From the NCBI GenBank assembly GCA_014642895.1, contig BMJD01000001.1, forward strand, positions 124,001 to 188,000: DNA of 64,000 nt, given 5' to 3'. How positions within the stretch are numbered: the stretch's first letter is position 1; every line of letters starts with the position of its first letter. The DNA is from Lentibacillus populi. GTDB lineage: Bacteria; Bacillota; Bacilli; Bacillales; Amphibacillaceae. The notes beneath the pieces are model-generated. The model was not told the origin of the DNA. It searched no databases and worked only from the letters and a program-made list of their open reading frames with translations. Below, in pieces: positions 18,730-28,319 of the stretch. The translations under genes and the position numbers were made by a program.

Positions 18730-18960
18730 GAGAACGGGAACCATTATATCAACCGGAGAGTGAAGAATATCGGCTCGAAAATAGAAACATCCCCCGGGGA
18801 ACGATAACATCGCCCCGAGGGCTGGAGTATCGGCCGGAGAGTTGGAACATCGGCCCGAGAGCTGGAACATCGGCCGTAGCGAGAGGAATATCGGCTCGAA
18901 AATAGAAACATCCCCCGGTGAGCAATAACATCGACCTTAGAGCGGGAACAGCAAGACATC
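18730..18960. repeat. Degenerate tandem array of about 20-bp units
   Basis: About ten units follow the pattern AACATCGGCCCGAGAGCTGG with wide variation. A two-unit block, AATATCGGCTCGAAAATAG plus AAACATCCCCCGG, recurs at about 18767 and 18888, 120 bases apart, implying a higher-order duplication. Long leftward open frames cross it but are just the repeat translated. Confidence 0.85.
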
Positions 18961-19017
18961 TTCCAAAATTCGCAAGCATCGTCTAGAAACGGAAAACGCT
19001 CGCCTCCATAAACGTTT

Positions 19018-19198
19018 ATCACGTATTAACGGGCCACCTCTATGCGAGAGTAAACAACAAGCGTGCAGGTGGGGAATAAACAGCCAGTAGATTCCTGATT
19101 TTAGGAATAAAGACTAAAACTGTCACGTCCGCATGCCTTCGCCTGTACTAACACGTCCTGTGCGTCGGAATCCCCCTACTGAATGAAGTTTCACTTTA
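19018..19198 (-). repeat. Family B repeat
   Basis: Reverse copy starting TAAAGTGAAACTTCAT at the rnhC stop and ending near CCCGTTAATACGTGATAAA. It contains a CCCCACCT...AGGTGG stem and the hairpin CAC-GTCCT-GTG. Homologues lie at 38785 and 44701. Confidence 0.85.
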
Positions 19199-20134
19199 TA
19201 AATATTTCTCCGCCTTCTTCGTATTAACAAAATGTGTTTTTGCACAGGTATTTAATATTGTTTTCCCCTTCATGTTGATTATTTTAGCGATTGCTTGATC
19301 AACCAAGTTGGAAGCTCCTTTTGGCAGGGTTATTCCCAGCCGATCAGAAAGCAGATCCATTTCGTTTAAAAAACTTGTCCGGGCAAGTATAGATGCCGCA
19401 GCAACAGCGATGGAATAGCTTTCAGCTTTTGTCATGAAATAAGTCTTTTCCGCGATCTTTTCCTGCTCACTGGCCAGATATTTGTTATACAATCCTGGTT
19501 CACAAAACTGGTCCACTATAATCCCTTCAATTGCTTTCGGATCAAGCTTTTTCAAGACGTTGTTAATTGCGTGATGGTGCAGCATCGCCTTCATTTTCCC
19601 TTGCGACCAGCCTTGATTTTTCAGTACATTATATTTTTCATTACGTAATACTAATAGCGAATAGGTAATATCAAAATCTGCTATTTTTTTAGATAGATGC
19701 CGGATTGTAGTATCTGTAAGATTTTTAGAATCCTGAACACCTATTTGCTTCAATGTTTGTATTTGTTCTGCTTTTACATATGCACAGGCGACAGTAACCG
19801 GTCCAAAGTAATCTCCAGTTCCCGCCTCATCCGAGCCTAGATGTGAATTATTAAATAAATTGGCTGGCGGCGTGTACTGGTGCTTAGCATTTGTGACCGG
19901 CTTCTTTTTTAATAGGGGCTGTTCACCGGTATTTTCTTTTAACCATTTTGCTGCTTCTTTTTCAGGTGACTTTCCTTGAAATAGCACTTTTCCCGAACGG
20001 TATGCTGTTATCACGGCATCGGCTGTTTTTGCTCGAAAAATTGCGCCCTGTGGGGTGGGCGTTGTAAAATCTGCATAATATTGGTGCATTTCCTTTATTA
20101 TCGAAGCCGGTATAACATGAACACGCTGTGGCAT
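19196..20134 (-). CDS. rnhC: Ribonuclease HIII
   Basis: 312 residues. It degrades the RNA strand of RNA-DNA hybrids (R-loops, primers). An N-terminal TBP-like substrate-binding domain (to about 85) is followed by the RNase H core with GSDEAGTGDYFGPV (Asp-Glu catalytic pair), VQDSKNLTD and VDQFCEP. The frame extends six codons further, but GGAGAG points to the ATG of MPQRVHVIP. Reads against its neighbours, as in B. subtilis. Confidence 0.94.
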   Translation of the reverse strand: MPQRVHVIPASIIKEMHQYYADFTTPTPQGAIFRAKTADAVITAYRSGKVLFQGKSPEKEAAKWLKENTGEQPLLKKKPVTNAKHQYTPPANLFNNSHLGSDEAGTGDYFGPVTVACAYVKAEQIQTLKQIGVQDSKNLTDTTIRHLSKKIADFDITYSLLVLRNEKYNVLKNQGWSQGKMKAMLHHHAINNVLKKLDPKAIEGIIVDQFCEPGLYNKYLASEQEKIAEKTYFMTKAESYSIAVAAASILARTSFLNEMDLLSDRLGITLPKGASNLVDQAIAKIINMKGKTILNTCAKTHFVNTKKAEKYL

Positions 20135-20244
20135 TAGTATCTCTCCTATCATTCGTTATTTCTACTATAGCAAAGGATTTACCATTTAAAAAGGTTAATA
20201 ATTACAGTTTCCTAATTAACATCTTCATGTTAAGATAAAGGGAA

Positions 20245-20299
20245 GAGCAAAAGCGGAAGCGTCCGGTTAGCGGAGCTACTGGGGGGCTGGAGCTGGACA
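20245..20299 (+). repeat. Family A repeat, internally deleted remnant
   Basis: Only the left end (GCAAAAGCGGAAGCG, GTTAGCGG) and right arm (GGGCTGGAGCTGGAC) remain, fused directly. It lies just upstream of zapA. Confidence 0.75.
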
Positions 20300-20381
20300 T
20301 TGCTGATGCAGATGTTCAGTTATCCTTAGGTTTCAAATATTGATACTTTCCTAGATAACAATTTTTTGAGGGGGTAGCCGT

Positions 20382-20645
20382 GTGACCCAGAATGGTAAAA
20401 CACGAATAACGGTTGAAATACATAATAAATCCTATACAATTGTTGGAACGGAACCAGCTCATCACGTTCGTCTCGTTGCAAGTCTGGTTGATCAGAAAAT
20501 GCATGAAATCCAGGAAGCAAATAAAGACCTGGATACAACAAAATTAGCGGTTTTAACAGCCGTAAATTCGATGAATGATTATTTAAAATTAAAAGAAGAC
20601 TACGCAAAATTGCTAGGTTCAATAAATAAGAAAGAGGACAAATAA
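20382..20645 (+). CDS. zapA: Cell division protein ZapA, GTG start
   Basis: 87 residues. ZapA binds and bundles FtsZ filaments at the division septum. The N-terminal beta domain (TRITVEIHNKSYTIVG) and the long C-terminal helix fit the family. The GTG follows GAGGGGGT. It precedes yshB by 3 bases, so the two are co-translated. Confidence 0.93.
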   Translation: MTQNGKTRITVEIHNKSYTIVGTEPAHHVRLVASLVDQKMHEIQEANKDLDTTKLAVLTAVNSMNDYLKLKEDYAKLLGSINKKEDK

Positions 20646-20648
20646 CGT

Positions 20649-21203
20649 ATGGTTGATTTAATTATCATTGTTTTATTGCTTTTTGGTTTTTTAATGGGGT
20701 TAAAGAGAGGGTTTATCCTGCAGGTATTTCATTTAATTGGTTTTATTGCAGCATTTATTGTTGCTGTCATTTACTACGACAATCTGGCAGCAAAATTAGC
20801 ACTTTGGATCCCATACCCGGACTTGTCAGGTGACAGCTCATGGGCCGTTTTTCTGCAATCACTTCCGCTTGAGACGGCTTTTTATAATGCCATTGCCTTT
20901 GCGATTATCTTTTTCGCAACGAAAATTATTTTACAAATCATTGCATCGATGCTGGACTTTGTAGCTGAATTACCAATTTTGCATTCAGTTAATCGTATTT
21001 TGGGCGCAGTATTGGGGTTCGTTGAAGTTTATCTGCTCCTGTTCGTGATTTTGTATATTTTAGCGCTGACACCTTTAGGCAATGTACAGACATGGATAGG
21101 TGATTCATCCTTTGCCCAGCTGATCATTGAACATACACCAATATTGTCTGCCAAGTTGAAAGATTTATGGTTTACAAATCCGGAAAGTTTACTTGATATG
21201 TAG
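20649..21203 (+). CDS. yshB: CvpA-family membrane protein YshB
   Basis: 184 residues with four hydrophobic segments and the CvpA hallmark LLFGFLMGLKRGFI near the start. Homologues affect colicin V export or envelope homeostasis; the function in Bacillus is unknown. Follows zapA, as in B. subtilis. Confidence 0.9.
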   Translation: MVDLIIIVLLLFGFLMGLKRGFILQVFHLIGFIAAFIVAVIYYDNLAAKLALWIPYPDLSGDSSWAVFLQSLPLETAFYNAIAFAIIFFATKIILQIIASMLDFVAELPILHSVNRILGAVLGFVEVYLLLFVILYILALTPLGNVQTWIGDSSFAQLIIEHTPILSAKLKDLWFTNPESLLDM

Positions 21204-21206
21204 TGT

Positions 21207-21285
21207 CTGACTGATTCAAACGAGTAGAGTATACCTTGTATCTCGTGTACAATAGGTATCAGCTTGCACGAATCAGTCTTTTTAT
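21207..21285 (+). terminator. Large terminator after yshB
   Basis: GACTGATTC (about 21209) and GAATCAGTC (about 21270) enclose an inner ATACCT/AGGTAT hairpin, followed by TTTTTATT. Confidence 0.85.
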
Positions 21286-21295
21286 TAAGTAAAGT

Positions 21296-21600
21296 AAAAA
21301 GTTTGAGGCGCTATTATAATTACAGTAGAGTAGGCCACGTCCGGCTCCAGCGCCCAGCGGCTAGTGTGCAACACCCGCCTCCGTACGATAAGTCAACATC
21401 GGTTCGGGGAAGGAGGAAGGCCGACTAAGAACAGACTTTGCGTCCAACTCACGTCTACCCCTTTTTTAGTGGCATGTTTCCTTTATCTCCTACGGCAGGA
21501 ATGTTCGGTTAAGACTGCTGCTTTGCGCAGCAACACCGAACCACCCTGCATGGCAGGGCGCAGTCCATACGCCACTAACCGGGCGCTTACGCCTTTGTTC
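21296..21600 (-). repeat. Family A repeat, long form
   Basis: Reverse copy between the yshB terminator and polX, with hairpins GCTGC-TTTGC-GCAGC, CCCTGC-ATG-GCAGGG and AGAC-TTTGC-GTCC, ending GCCTTTGTTC. Closing stem AGTGGC/GCCGCT contains a G-T pair. It would form most of the polX leader. Confidence 0.93.
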
Positions 21601-21631
21601 TTGAATAGGTTAAGGAAAGTCGAGTGAGTCG

Positions 21632-23353
21632 ATGATGACAATAAATAAAAAAGATGTTTTAACATTACTGGAAAAAATTGCAGTTTATTTGGAATTAAAA
21701 GGGGAAAACCCCTTCAAAGTTTCTGCTTATCGTAAAGCTGCACAAGCACTTGAACGTGATGACCGCTCATTATCCGAGATGGACGATTTTACGAAAATAA
21801 AAGGGATTGGCAAGGGCACGGGAGCAGTTATTAATGAATTTTTGCAAAATGGTGAGTCGGATACACTAAAGCAATTGGAAAAGGAAGTTCCTCCAGGTTT
21901 GATTCCGTTACTAAATCTTCCGGGACTTGGTGGAAAAAAACTGGCGAAGTTATACCAGGAACTAGGTGTAACGGATGCCGCTTCGTTACAAACTGCATGT
22001 AATAGCGGGGCAGTTGAAAATCTGGCTGGCTTTGGGAAAAAATCAGCTGAGAAAATAGTAAAGGCCATAAACGACGCAAATAAACGGCCGGAGCGATTAC
22101 CGATCGCCACCATGTTACCGTTGGCCGAAAAAATAGAGGCATCATTAGCGGAAATCCCTGCAATTAAATCCTTTTCACGTGCTGGGAGCTTACGGCGAAT
22201 GCGTGAAACAATCAAAGATTTGGACTTTATTATCGCAACGGAAGCCCCCGTTGAAGTTCGGGATGCGCTTTTACAACTGGAGCATATTAAAGAAGTGATT
22301 GCCAGCGGAGAAACAAAAGTATCGGTGACTCTGGATGATATTTTCGCTATCAATGTCGATTTCCGGATTGTCAAACCAGAGGAGTTTGCTGTAGCCTTAC
22401 ATCATTTCACAGGGTCAAAGGAACATAATGTTGCGATGAGGCAGCTTGCCAAAACCCAGGGTGAGAAGATTAATGAATACGGAATTGAAATCGACGAAAC
22501 AGGTGAAACACTAACGTTTGATAATGAGGAGAAGTTTTTTAAGCATTTCGGTTTAACTTACATTCCCCCGGAAGTAAGGGAAAATACCGGTGAAGTAGAG
22601 GCATTTAAAAGTGCAACCGAGCTTGTGCAATTACAGGATATCCGTGGCGATTTGCACATGCATACAACATGGAGTGATGGGGCACAGTCCATTGAAGAGA
22701 TGATAAAACAGGCTCGGGGTAAAGGGTATGAGTATATTGCCATTACCGATCATTCCAAATTTTTACGTGTTGCCAACGGGTTAAATGAAACAAGACTGAG
22801 GAAGCAGCGTGAAGAAATTGCCAGATTGAATGAAAAGTATTCGGATATTCATATTTTTGCTGGTGTGGAAATGGATATTTTACCAGATGCAACACTTGAT
22901 TTTAATCATGAATTTTTACAGGAGATGGATTTTGTAATTGGCGCGATTCATTCCAGTTTCAGCCAGTCAAAAGATAAAATAATGAAACGATTGTACACTG
23001 CATTGGAGTGTCCATACGTAACGCTTATTGCCCATCCAACAGGCAGGTTGATCGGACGGCGCGATGGTTATGCAATCGATGTTGATCAATTAATTGAGCG
23101 AGCTGGTGAAACGGGAACAGCTTTAGAAATAAATGCGAATCCCAACCGGCTGGATTTATCAGCAGAATGGGTTCGAAAAGCACAAGATGCAGGAGTCGCC
23201 ATTGTCATCAATACAGATGCCCACAGCTTCCAAATGCTTGAACATATGGTTTATGGAGTAGGTACCGCTAGAAGAGGCTGGCTAAGGAAAGAAACGATTT
23301 TAAATACATGGGAAAAAGCGAAACTTATTGAGTTTATCAACCGTAAAAGGTAG
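21632..23353 (+). CDS. polX: DNA polymerase/3'-5' exonuclease PolX
   Basis: 573 residues. Family X polymerase for gap filling in base excision repair, joined to a PHP exonuclease domain. Helix-hairpin-helix regions (KIKGIGKGTG, LPGLGGKKLAKLY) precede the nucleotidyltransferase core (GSLRRMRETIKDLDFI with the Asp pair; VDFRIV third Asp). The PHP domain from about 340 has DLHMHTTWSDG, AITDHSK, VEMDIL, IAHPTGR and NTDAHS. An adjacent second ATG could equally be the start. Confidence 0.96.
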   Translation: MMTINKKDVLTLLEKIAVYLELKGENPFKVSAYRKAAQALERDDRSLSEMDDFTKIKGIGKGTGAVINEFLQNGESDTLKQLEKEVPPGLIPLLNLPGLGGKKLAKLYQELGVTDAASLQTACNSGAVENLAGFGKKSAEKIVKAINDANKRPERLPIATMLPLAEKIEASLAEIPAIKSFSRAGSLRRMRETIKDLDFIIATEAPVEVRDALLQLEHIKEVIASGETKVSVTLDDIFAINVDFRIVKPEEFAVALHHFTGSKEHNVAMRQLAKTQGEKINEYGIEIDETGETLTFDNEEKFFKHFGLTYIPPEVRENTGEVEAFKSATELVQLQDIRGDLHMHTTWSDGAQSIEEMIKQARGKGYEYIAITDHSKFLRVANGLNETRLRKQREEIARLNEKYSDIHIFAGVEMDILPDATLDFNHEFLQEMDFVIGAIHSSFSQSKDKIMKRLYTALECPYVTLIAHPTGRLIGRRDGYAIDVDQLIERAGETGTALEINANPNRLDLSAEWVRKAQDAGVAIVINTDAHSFQMLEHMVYGVGTARRGWLRKETILNTWEKAKLIEFINRKR

Positions 23354-23448
23354 TAATACGGGTTTACTGCCATCTATATCCCCGGAACTTCGTAAATCAT
23401 TGCAGCAAATAAGAGAAGTTCCATTTAATGATAAAGGAGCAAGAAGGT

Positions 23449-25794
23449 ATGAATGAACGGATTCTTCGTGTACTGGAATACAATAAAATAGTGGAACAAT
23501 TAACGAAACAGGCAGCAACATCCTTGGGTAAGGAGCTTGCCTCTTTCTTAAATCCAGCTACTGATTTAGCGACGGTAAAGGTACTTCAACAGGAGACTGA
23601 CGAAGCGGGACTGGTAGAACGGCTAAATTTATCCATCCCGCTCGGCGGCATTTCCGATATTAGGGCAAGTGTAAAGCGAAGTGTAATTGGCGGAGTTTTA
23701 AACACCAGTGAATGCCTTGATATTGCCAATACTATATATGGCGGCAGACAAGTAAAAGATTTTATTGAGAAGCTGGAAGAAGATGTTCCGATACTAAGAG
23801 CACTTGTGCAGCGGATTACACCACTCCGTGAATTGGAACGCCGAGTTAAAAGCTGTATCGATGATCACGGACATGTGATGGACAGTGCATCTGAAAAATT
23901 GCGGGGGATCAGGTCCCGGATCCGTACATGTGAATCAAGAGTCCGTGATAAACTGGACGATTACCTTAAAACAAAAAGTAATATGCTTTCCGATGCACTT
24001 ATTACGATCCGGAATGACCGGTACGTTCTGCCAGTAAAGCAGGAGTATCGCGGATCAGTTGGCGGAATTGTTCATGACCAATCTGCTTCAGGGCAAACAT
24101 TATTCATGGAACCGAAAGCAGTAGTTGACGTCAACAATCAGCTACAGGAAGCAAGAGCAAGTGAAACCCAGGAAATCGAACGTATTTTACGGGATTTAAG
24201 TGCACAAATAGCCGGTGCTGAAACCTTTTTACTTGAAAATACGACCGTTTTAGCAAAAATCGATTTTATGTTTGCCCGTGCCAAATTAGGCAAACAAATG
24301 AAAGCAGCGATGCCAAAAATGAATGATCAAGGTCTGATCAAAATGAAGCAGGCACGCCATCCACTAATACCGGAAGATGAAGTTGTTGCGAATGATATCG
24401 AAATTGGGGAATCATTTACATCCATCGTCATCACCGGACCGAATACCGGGGGCAAAACTGTGACATTGAAGATGGTTGGTTTATGCACCTTAATGGCACA
24501 ATCCGGTCTGCAAATACCAGCATTTGATGGCTGTGAACTGGCTGTTTTTGAACAGGTTTTTGCCGATATTGGTGATGAACAATCGATCGAACAAAATTTA
24601 AGTACCTTTTCATCACATATGACAAATATCGTCAACATTATGAAACACGTCGATGATAAAACATTAGTACTATTTGACGAGCTTGGGGCAGGAACCGATC
24701 CACAAGAGGGTGCAGCACTGGCCATGGCGATTTTGGATGAGGTTGTTTCCCGAAATGCACGGGTTATTGCAACAACACACTATCCGGAATTAAAGGCATA
24801 TGGCTATAACCGGAAAAATGTGATCAACGCCTCTGTCGAATTTAATGTTGAAACATTACAGCCGACATACAGATTATTGATTGGTGTGCCAGGGCGGAGC
24901 AATGCCTTTGAGATTTCAAAACGGCTAGGGTTGAACGAGTCCATCATCGAACATGCGAAAGACCACATTGGGGTAGATTCTAAAAGTGTTGAGAACATGA
25001 TCGCCTCCTTGGAGCAATCACAAGTTCAGGCAGAAAAGGATTATGAAGAAGCGCATCAGATTTTACTTGCAAGTGAAAAGTTGCGCGATGACCTGCAAAA
25101 AGAATGGCGGCAGTTTGCAGAGAAACGGGAAACATTATACAAAAAGGCTGAAGAAAAGGCGGAAAAGGCATTAGAAAGAGCGCGCGATGAAGCAGAAAAA
25201 ATCATTGATGAAATCCGTTCAATGAAATCTGCCGACAATCTGAAAGAACATGAGTGGATTAAGGCAAAGAAAATGCTGGAGGAGGCGAAGCCGAATCTGT
25301 CTTCCAAAAAAAATAAGGAATATCCACATGAAGCGAAACAAGCGAAAAAAGAACTTCATCCGGGTGATGAAATAAAATTATTAACTGTAAACCAGCAAGG
25401 AACTGTTTTAGAAAAAATAAGCGAAGAGGAATACCTTGTCCAGGTTGGCATAATGAAAGTGAAAGTAAAGCGTGGTGACCTAATGGCACTTAAAAAGCAA
25501 AAACAAGTAACAGACAAGCCATTAGCAATGGTCAAAGGATCAAGCTATCATGTCAGTCCTGAGCTTGATTTGCGCGGGGAGCGTTATGAGGATGCGTTAC
25601 TTTGCTTGGAAAAATATATTGACGATGCATTACTGGCTGGTTATCCGAAAGTATCGATCATTCATGGGAAAGGAACCGGAGCGTTAAGATCAGGTGTAAA
25701 AGAATTTGTCAAGAAACATCCGCGGATTAAAGACAGTCATCAAGGTGCAATGGGTGAAGGTGGAAGAGGCGTAACAATAATTGAGCTGCAGTAA
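23449..25794 (+). CDS. mutS2: Endonuclease MutS2 with Smr domain
   Basis: 781 residues. In B. subtilis MutS2 rescues collided or stalled ribosomes and affects recombination. Walker A GPNTGGKT, Walker [17 protein letters not shown], a long coiled coil (about 510-610), a KOW-like segment, and the C-terminal Smr domain with [11 protein letters not shown] and HGKGTGALR. The frame extends seven codons upstream, but AAGAAGG supports the ATG of [14 protein letters not shown]. Same position as in B. subtilis after polX. Confidence 0.95.
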   Translation: MNERILRVLEYNKIVEQLTKQAATSLGKELASFLNPATDLATVKVLQQETDEAGLVERLNLSIPLGGISDIRASVKRSVIGGVLNTSECLDIANTIYGGRQVKDFIEKLEEDVPILRALVQRITPLRELERRVKSCIDDHGHVMDSASEKLRGIRSRIRTCESRVRDKLDDYLKTKSNMLSDALITIRNDRYVLPVKQEYRGSVGGIVHDQSASGQTLFMEPKAVVDVNNQLQEARASETQEIERILRDLSAQIAGAETFLLENTTVLAKIDFMFARAKLGKQMKAAMPKMNDQGLIKMKQARHPLIPEDEVVANDIEIGESFTSIVITGPNTGGKTVTLKMVGLCTLMAQSGLQIPAFDGCELAVFEQVFADIGDEQSIEQNLSTFSSHMTNIVNIMKHVDDKTLVLFDELGAGTDPQEGAALAMAILDEVVSRNARVIATTHYPELKAYGYNRKNVINASVEFNVETLQPTYRLLIGVPGRSNAFEISKRLGLNESIIEHAKDHIGVDSKSVENMIASLEQSQVQAEKDYEEAHQILLASEKLRDDLQKEWRQFAEKRETLYKKAEEKAEKALERARDEAEKIIDEIRSMKSADNLKEHEWIKAKKMLEEAKPNLSSKKNKEYPHEAKQAKKELHPGDEIKLLTVNQQGTVLEKISEEEYLVQVGIMKVKVKRGDLMALKKQKQVTDKPLAMVKGSSYHVSPELDLRGERYEDALLCLEKYIDDALLAGYPKVSIIHGKGTGALRSGVKEFVKKHPRIKDSHQGAMGEGGRGVTIIELQ

Positions 25795-25814
25795 GGAAAT
25801 GCAAACGTGTATTT

Positions 25815-25845
25815 CCAAAAGAGCGGTTAGCGGTTGGACGAAAGA
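25815..25845 (+). repeat. Possible tiny family A remnant
   Basis: CCAAAAGAGCGGTTAGCGGTTGGAC resembles the left end and right end of family A fused, as at 20245. Short, so uncertain. Confidence 0.4.
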
Positions 25846-25899
25846 GCCGGTTTTCTGTATTAGATCCATAAGAACTGAAAGCTTGGGAGATGGGGTGTC

Positions 25900-26313
25900 A
25901 TGAAAATGGGAGCTTTTTGGGAAAATATCTTTGTCGAAACAGCCGCACATTATAGTGTAGTTATCTTATGTACGATCGTATTCTTAGCCATTTTTGAGCT
26001 AGTCACATCGTATAAAAACTGGGAGGAGATTAAAAAGGGAAATTTTGCAGTGGCAATGGCTACAGGAGGGAAAATCTTTGGAATTGCTACGATTTTCCGC
26101 TATTCCATCGAACACAATGATACATTGCTGCAGAGTATCGGCTGGGGCGTGTTTGGTTTTGTTTTGCTATTAGCAGGCTATTTTATTTTCGAGTTTTTAA
26201 CACCAACAATAAAAATTGATAAAGAAATCGGTAGTGGAAATAAAGCGGTTGGATTTATTTCCATGCTGATATCAGTAGGATTATCTTTTGTAATTGGGGC
26301 AAGTATAAGATAA
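25900..26313 (+). CDS. yshE: DUF350 membrane protein YshE
   Basis: 137 residues with four membrane segments and the DUF350 features ELVTSYKNWEEIKKGN and ATGGKIFGIA. Function unknown. Position between mutS2 and the acyl-CoA ligase matches B. subtilis yshE. A 24-residue membrane peptide gene follows 13 bases later. Confidence 0.88.
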   Translation: MKMGAFWENIFVETAAHYSVVILCTIVFLAIFELVTSYKNWEEIKKGNFAVAMATGGKIFGIATIFRYSIEHNDTLLQSIGWGVFGFVLLLAGYFIFEFLTPTIKIDKEIGSGNKAVGFISMLISVGLSFVIGASIR

Positions 26314-26326
26314 GGGGAGAACAAGA

Positions 26327-26401
26327 GTGGAAACGCTAGCGAAAGTACTAATTGTTGTCGCAATCATTTTTGTCATTGTTGGCATTGTTTATCTAATTTA
26401 A
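26327..26401 (+). CDS. Candidate 24-residue single-pass membrane peptide, GTG start
   Basis: GTG at 26327 opens a 24-codon frame (start METLAKVLIVV, end FVIVGIVYLI) closed by TAA. It is preceded by GGGGAG (26314-26319) with 7 bases of spacing. Nearly the whole peptide is one hydrophobic helix with a single Glu and a single Lys near the start. It directly follows yshE and probably shares its transcript. It is too short to recognise a family. Confidence 0.6.
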   Translation: METLAKVLIVVAIIFVIVGIVYLI

Positions 26402-26434
26402 TTATCAATTTCTCCCCTGATTTAATCATAAATA

Positions 26435-26463
26435 TTTCAAAAAATAAAAATAAACCTTATAAT
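26435..26463 (+). promoter_or_regulatory. Probable promoter of lcfA
   Basis: TTTCAA (26435-26440), a 17-base spacer, and TATAAT (26458-26463), about 33 bases upstream of the start. No FadR box is visible here. Confidence 0.4.
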
Positions 26464-26495
26464 GGGAAGTAACAAGGTAGTGAGGAGGAGATTAG

Positions 26496-28193
26496 ATGGG
26501 GGAAGAAAAACGGTGGCATGCTCATTATCCAAAAGAAATACCTGCAAGCATAGCCTATGATGAAAAGCCATTACATGCTTTTTTGATGGAGGGTGCCAAA
26601 CGTTACAAGGAAAAGAAAGCGCTTCACTTCATGGGGAAGGAACTGTCATTTGAAGAAGTATGTGTGCAGGCAAAAAAAATGGCCTGCTACATGCAAGCAT
26701 TAGGGCTGAAAAAAGGGGATCGTGTTGCTGTTATGTTACCCAACAGTCCACAATCCGTTATCAGCTATTATGGTGCCCTAATGGCAGGTGCGACAGTTGT
26801 ACAAACAAATCCCTTGTACAAAGAGCGTGAATTGGAATATCAGCTGAATGATTCCGGTGCAACGTTCATCGTCTGTCTGGATATTCTTTTGCCAACAGTA
26901 ACAAATGTACGGGAATCGACAGCTGTCAGACACACTATTGTTACCGGTATTAAAGATTACTTGCCATTTCCCAAAAACCTTATTTACCCGTTTATTCAAA
27001 AGAAACAATATAAAATGGTTGTTAAACCTGAACAAACGGATGATACCCATATATGGTCCCGGATTATGGCAAATACGTCAGATAACTACACCGAAATTGA
27101 CGTTAATCCCAAGGAAGATCTGGCATTATTACAATACACCGGCGGCACTACAGGATTTCCAAAAGGCGTAATGCTGACCCATTACAATCTTGTCGCCAAT
27201 GTACAAATGTCTCAGGCCTGGCTGTATAAAGCAGAACGAGGCAAAGAGGTTGTCTTAGGTGTATTGCCGTTTTTCCACGTTTACGGGATGACAACCGTCA
27301 TGAATATGTCCATTATGTTTGGAGCAAAAATGGTGCTGCTGCCAAAATTTGATGCAGAAGAGGTATTAAAAACGATTCAAAAACAAAAAGCAACGTTATT
27401 TCCGGGAGCACCAACAATCTATGTTGGTCTATTAAACCATCCCAACTTAAAAAAATATGATCTAGCTTCAATTGAGGCATGTATCAGCGGCTCTGCTCCT
27501 TTGCCAGTTGAGGTACAAGAGCAGTTTGAAAAAGTAACAAATGGCCGTTTGGTGGAAGGATACGGTTTAACCGAATCATCTCCGGTAACCCATGCCAATT
27601 TCGTTTGGGAAAAACGGGTGAATGGAAGTATTGGAGTTCCGTGGCCGGATACAGATGCTAAAATTCTCTCGCCCGATTCCTTAGAGGAAGCAGATATAGG
27701 TGAGGTTGGCGAACTTGCAGTTAAAGGGCCGCAAGTGATGAAGGGCTACTGGAATAAGCCGGATGAGACGGAGAGTGTACTGAAGGATGGCTGGTTACTA
27801 ACAGGTGATCTGGGGTATATGGATGAACAAGGCTATTTTTATATTGTTGACCGGAAAAAGGATATGATCATTGCCGGAGGATATAACATTTATCCTCGTG
27901 AGGTTGAAGAAGTCCTTTATGAACATGAAGGCGTGCAAGAAGCTGTTGTTGCCGGCATACCGGATGCATATCGCGGGGAAACGGTAAAGGCTTATATTGT
28001 ATTAAAATCCGGCTATCAGCCAGATGAAAAAGAATTAAACAAATATTGCCGGAAACATCTGGCGGCATATAAGGTACCACGCATATATGAATTCCGTGAT
28101 GAATTGCCAAAGACAGCAGTTGGGAAAATCTTAAGAAGAAAATTAGTTGAAGAAGAAAAAGAGAAAAACACGGATAACAGCAAAACCGTTTGA
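26496..28193 (+). CDS. lcfA: Long-chain fatty-acid-CoA ligase
   Basis: 565 residues. Activates fatty acids to acyl-CoA through an acyl-adenylate, the entry step of beta-oxidation. The ATP loop YTGGTTGFPKGVMLTH, GYGLTESSPV, TGDLGYMDEQG with DRKKDMIIAGGYNIYPREVE, and the catalytic Lys of PKTAVGKILRR are all intact. AGGAGGAG precedes the ATG. First of the fatty-acid degradation cluster, same order as B. subtilis. Confidence 0.95.
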   Translation: MGEEKRWHAHYPKEIPASIAYDEKPLHAFLMEGAKRYKEKKALHFMGKELSFEEVCVQAKKMACYMQALGLKKGDRVAVMLPNSPQSVISYYGALMAGATVVQTNPLYKERELEYQLNDSGATFIVCLDILLPTVTNVRESTAVRHTIVTGIKDYLPFPKNLIYPFIQKKQYKMVVKPEQTDDTHIWSRIMANTSDNYTEIDVNPKEDLALLQYTGGTTGFPKGVMLTHYNLVANVQMSQAWLYKAERGKEVVLGVLPFFHVYGMTTVMNMSIMFGAKMVLLPKFDAEEVLKTIQKQKATLFPGAPTIYVGLLNHPNLKKYDLASIEACISGSAPLPVEVQEQFEKVTNGRLVEGYGLTESSPVTHANFVWEKRVNGSIGVPWPDTDAKILSPDSLEEADIGEVGELAVKGPQVMKGYWNKPDETESVLKDGWLLTGDLGYMDEQGYFYIVDRKKDMIIAGGYNIYPREVEEVLYEHEGVQEAVVAGIPDAYRGETVKAYIVLKSGYQPDEKELNKYCRKHLAAYKVPRIYEFRDELPKTAVGKILRRKLVEEEKEKNTDNSKTV

Positions 28194-28235
28194 GCAGCTC
28201 GCTCTCTTTTACCTGCTTAGTGGACAAGTACAATA

Positions 28236-28264
28236 TTGACAGAATCCATTTGTCCCGGTACAAT
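28236..28264 (+). promoter_or_regulatory. Promoter of fadR-fadB-etfBA
   Basis: TTGACA (28236-28241), a 17-base spacer, and TACAAT (28259-28264). The FadR operator begins six bases downstream, in the initially transcribed region. Confidence 0.85.
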
Positions 28265-28269
28265 AAATA

Positions 28270-28287
28270 TGAATGATTATTCATTCA
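28270..28287 (+). promoter_or_regulatory. FadR operator
   Basis: TGAATGATTATTCATTCA matches the Bacillus FadR consensus TGAATGANTANTCATTCA at every fixed position. Its location just after the -10 box implies autorepression of fadR, relieved by long-chain acyl-CoA. Confidence 0.9.
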
Positions 28288-28319
28288 TTTTATTAATGGG
28301 TAGCACTAAGGGGATAGAC

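Noticed and set aside
18730-18960. Array considered as a CRISPR
   Set aside because: Units are contiguous and degenerate, with no conserved repeat separated by unique spacers, and no cas genes are present.
18646-19022. Leftward open frames of 74-92 codons with repetitive peptide patterns
   Set aside because: They arise from the 20-bp tandem array read in different frames. Units are not multiples of three consistently, no start signals are present, and the frames end in neighbouring repeats.
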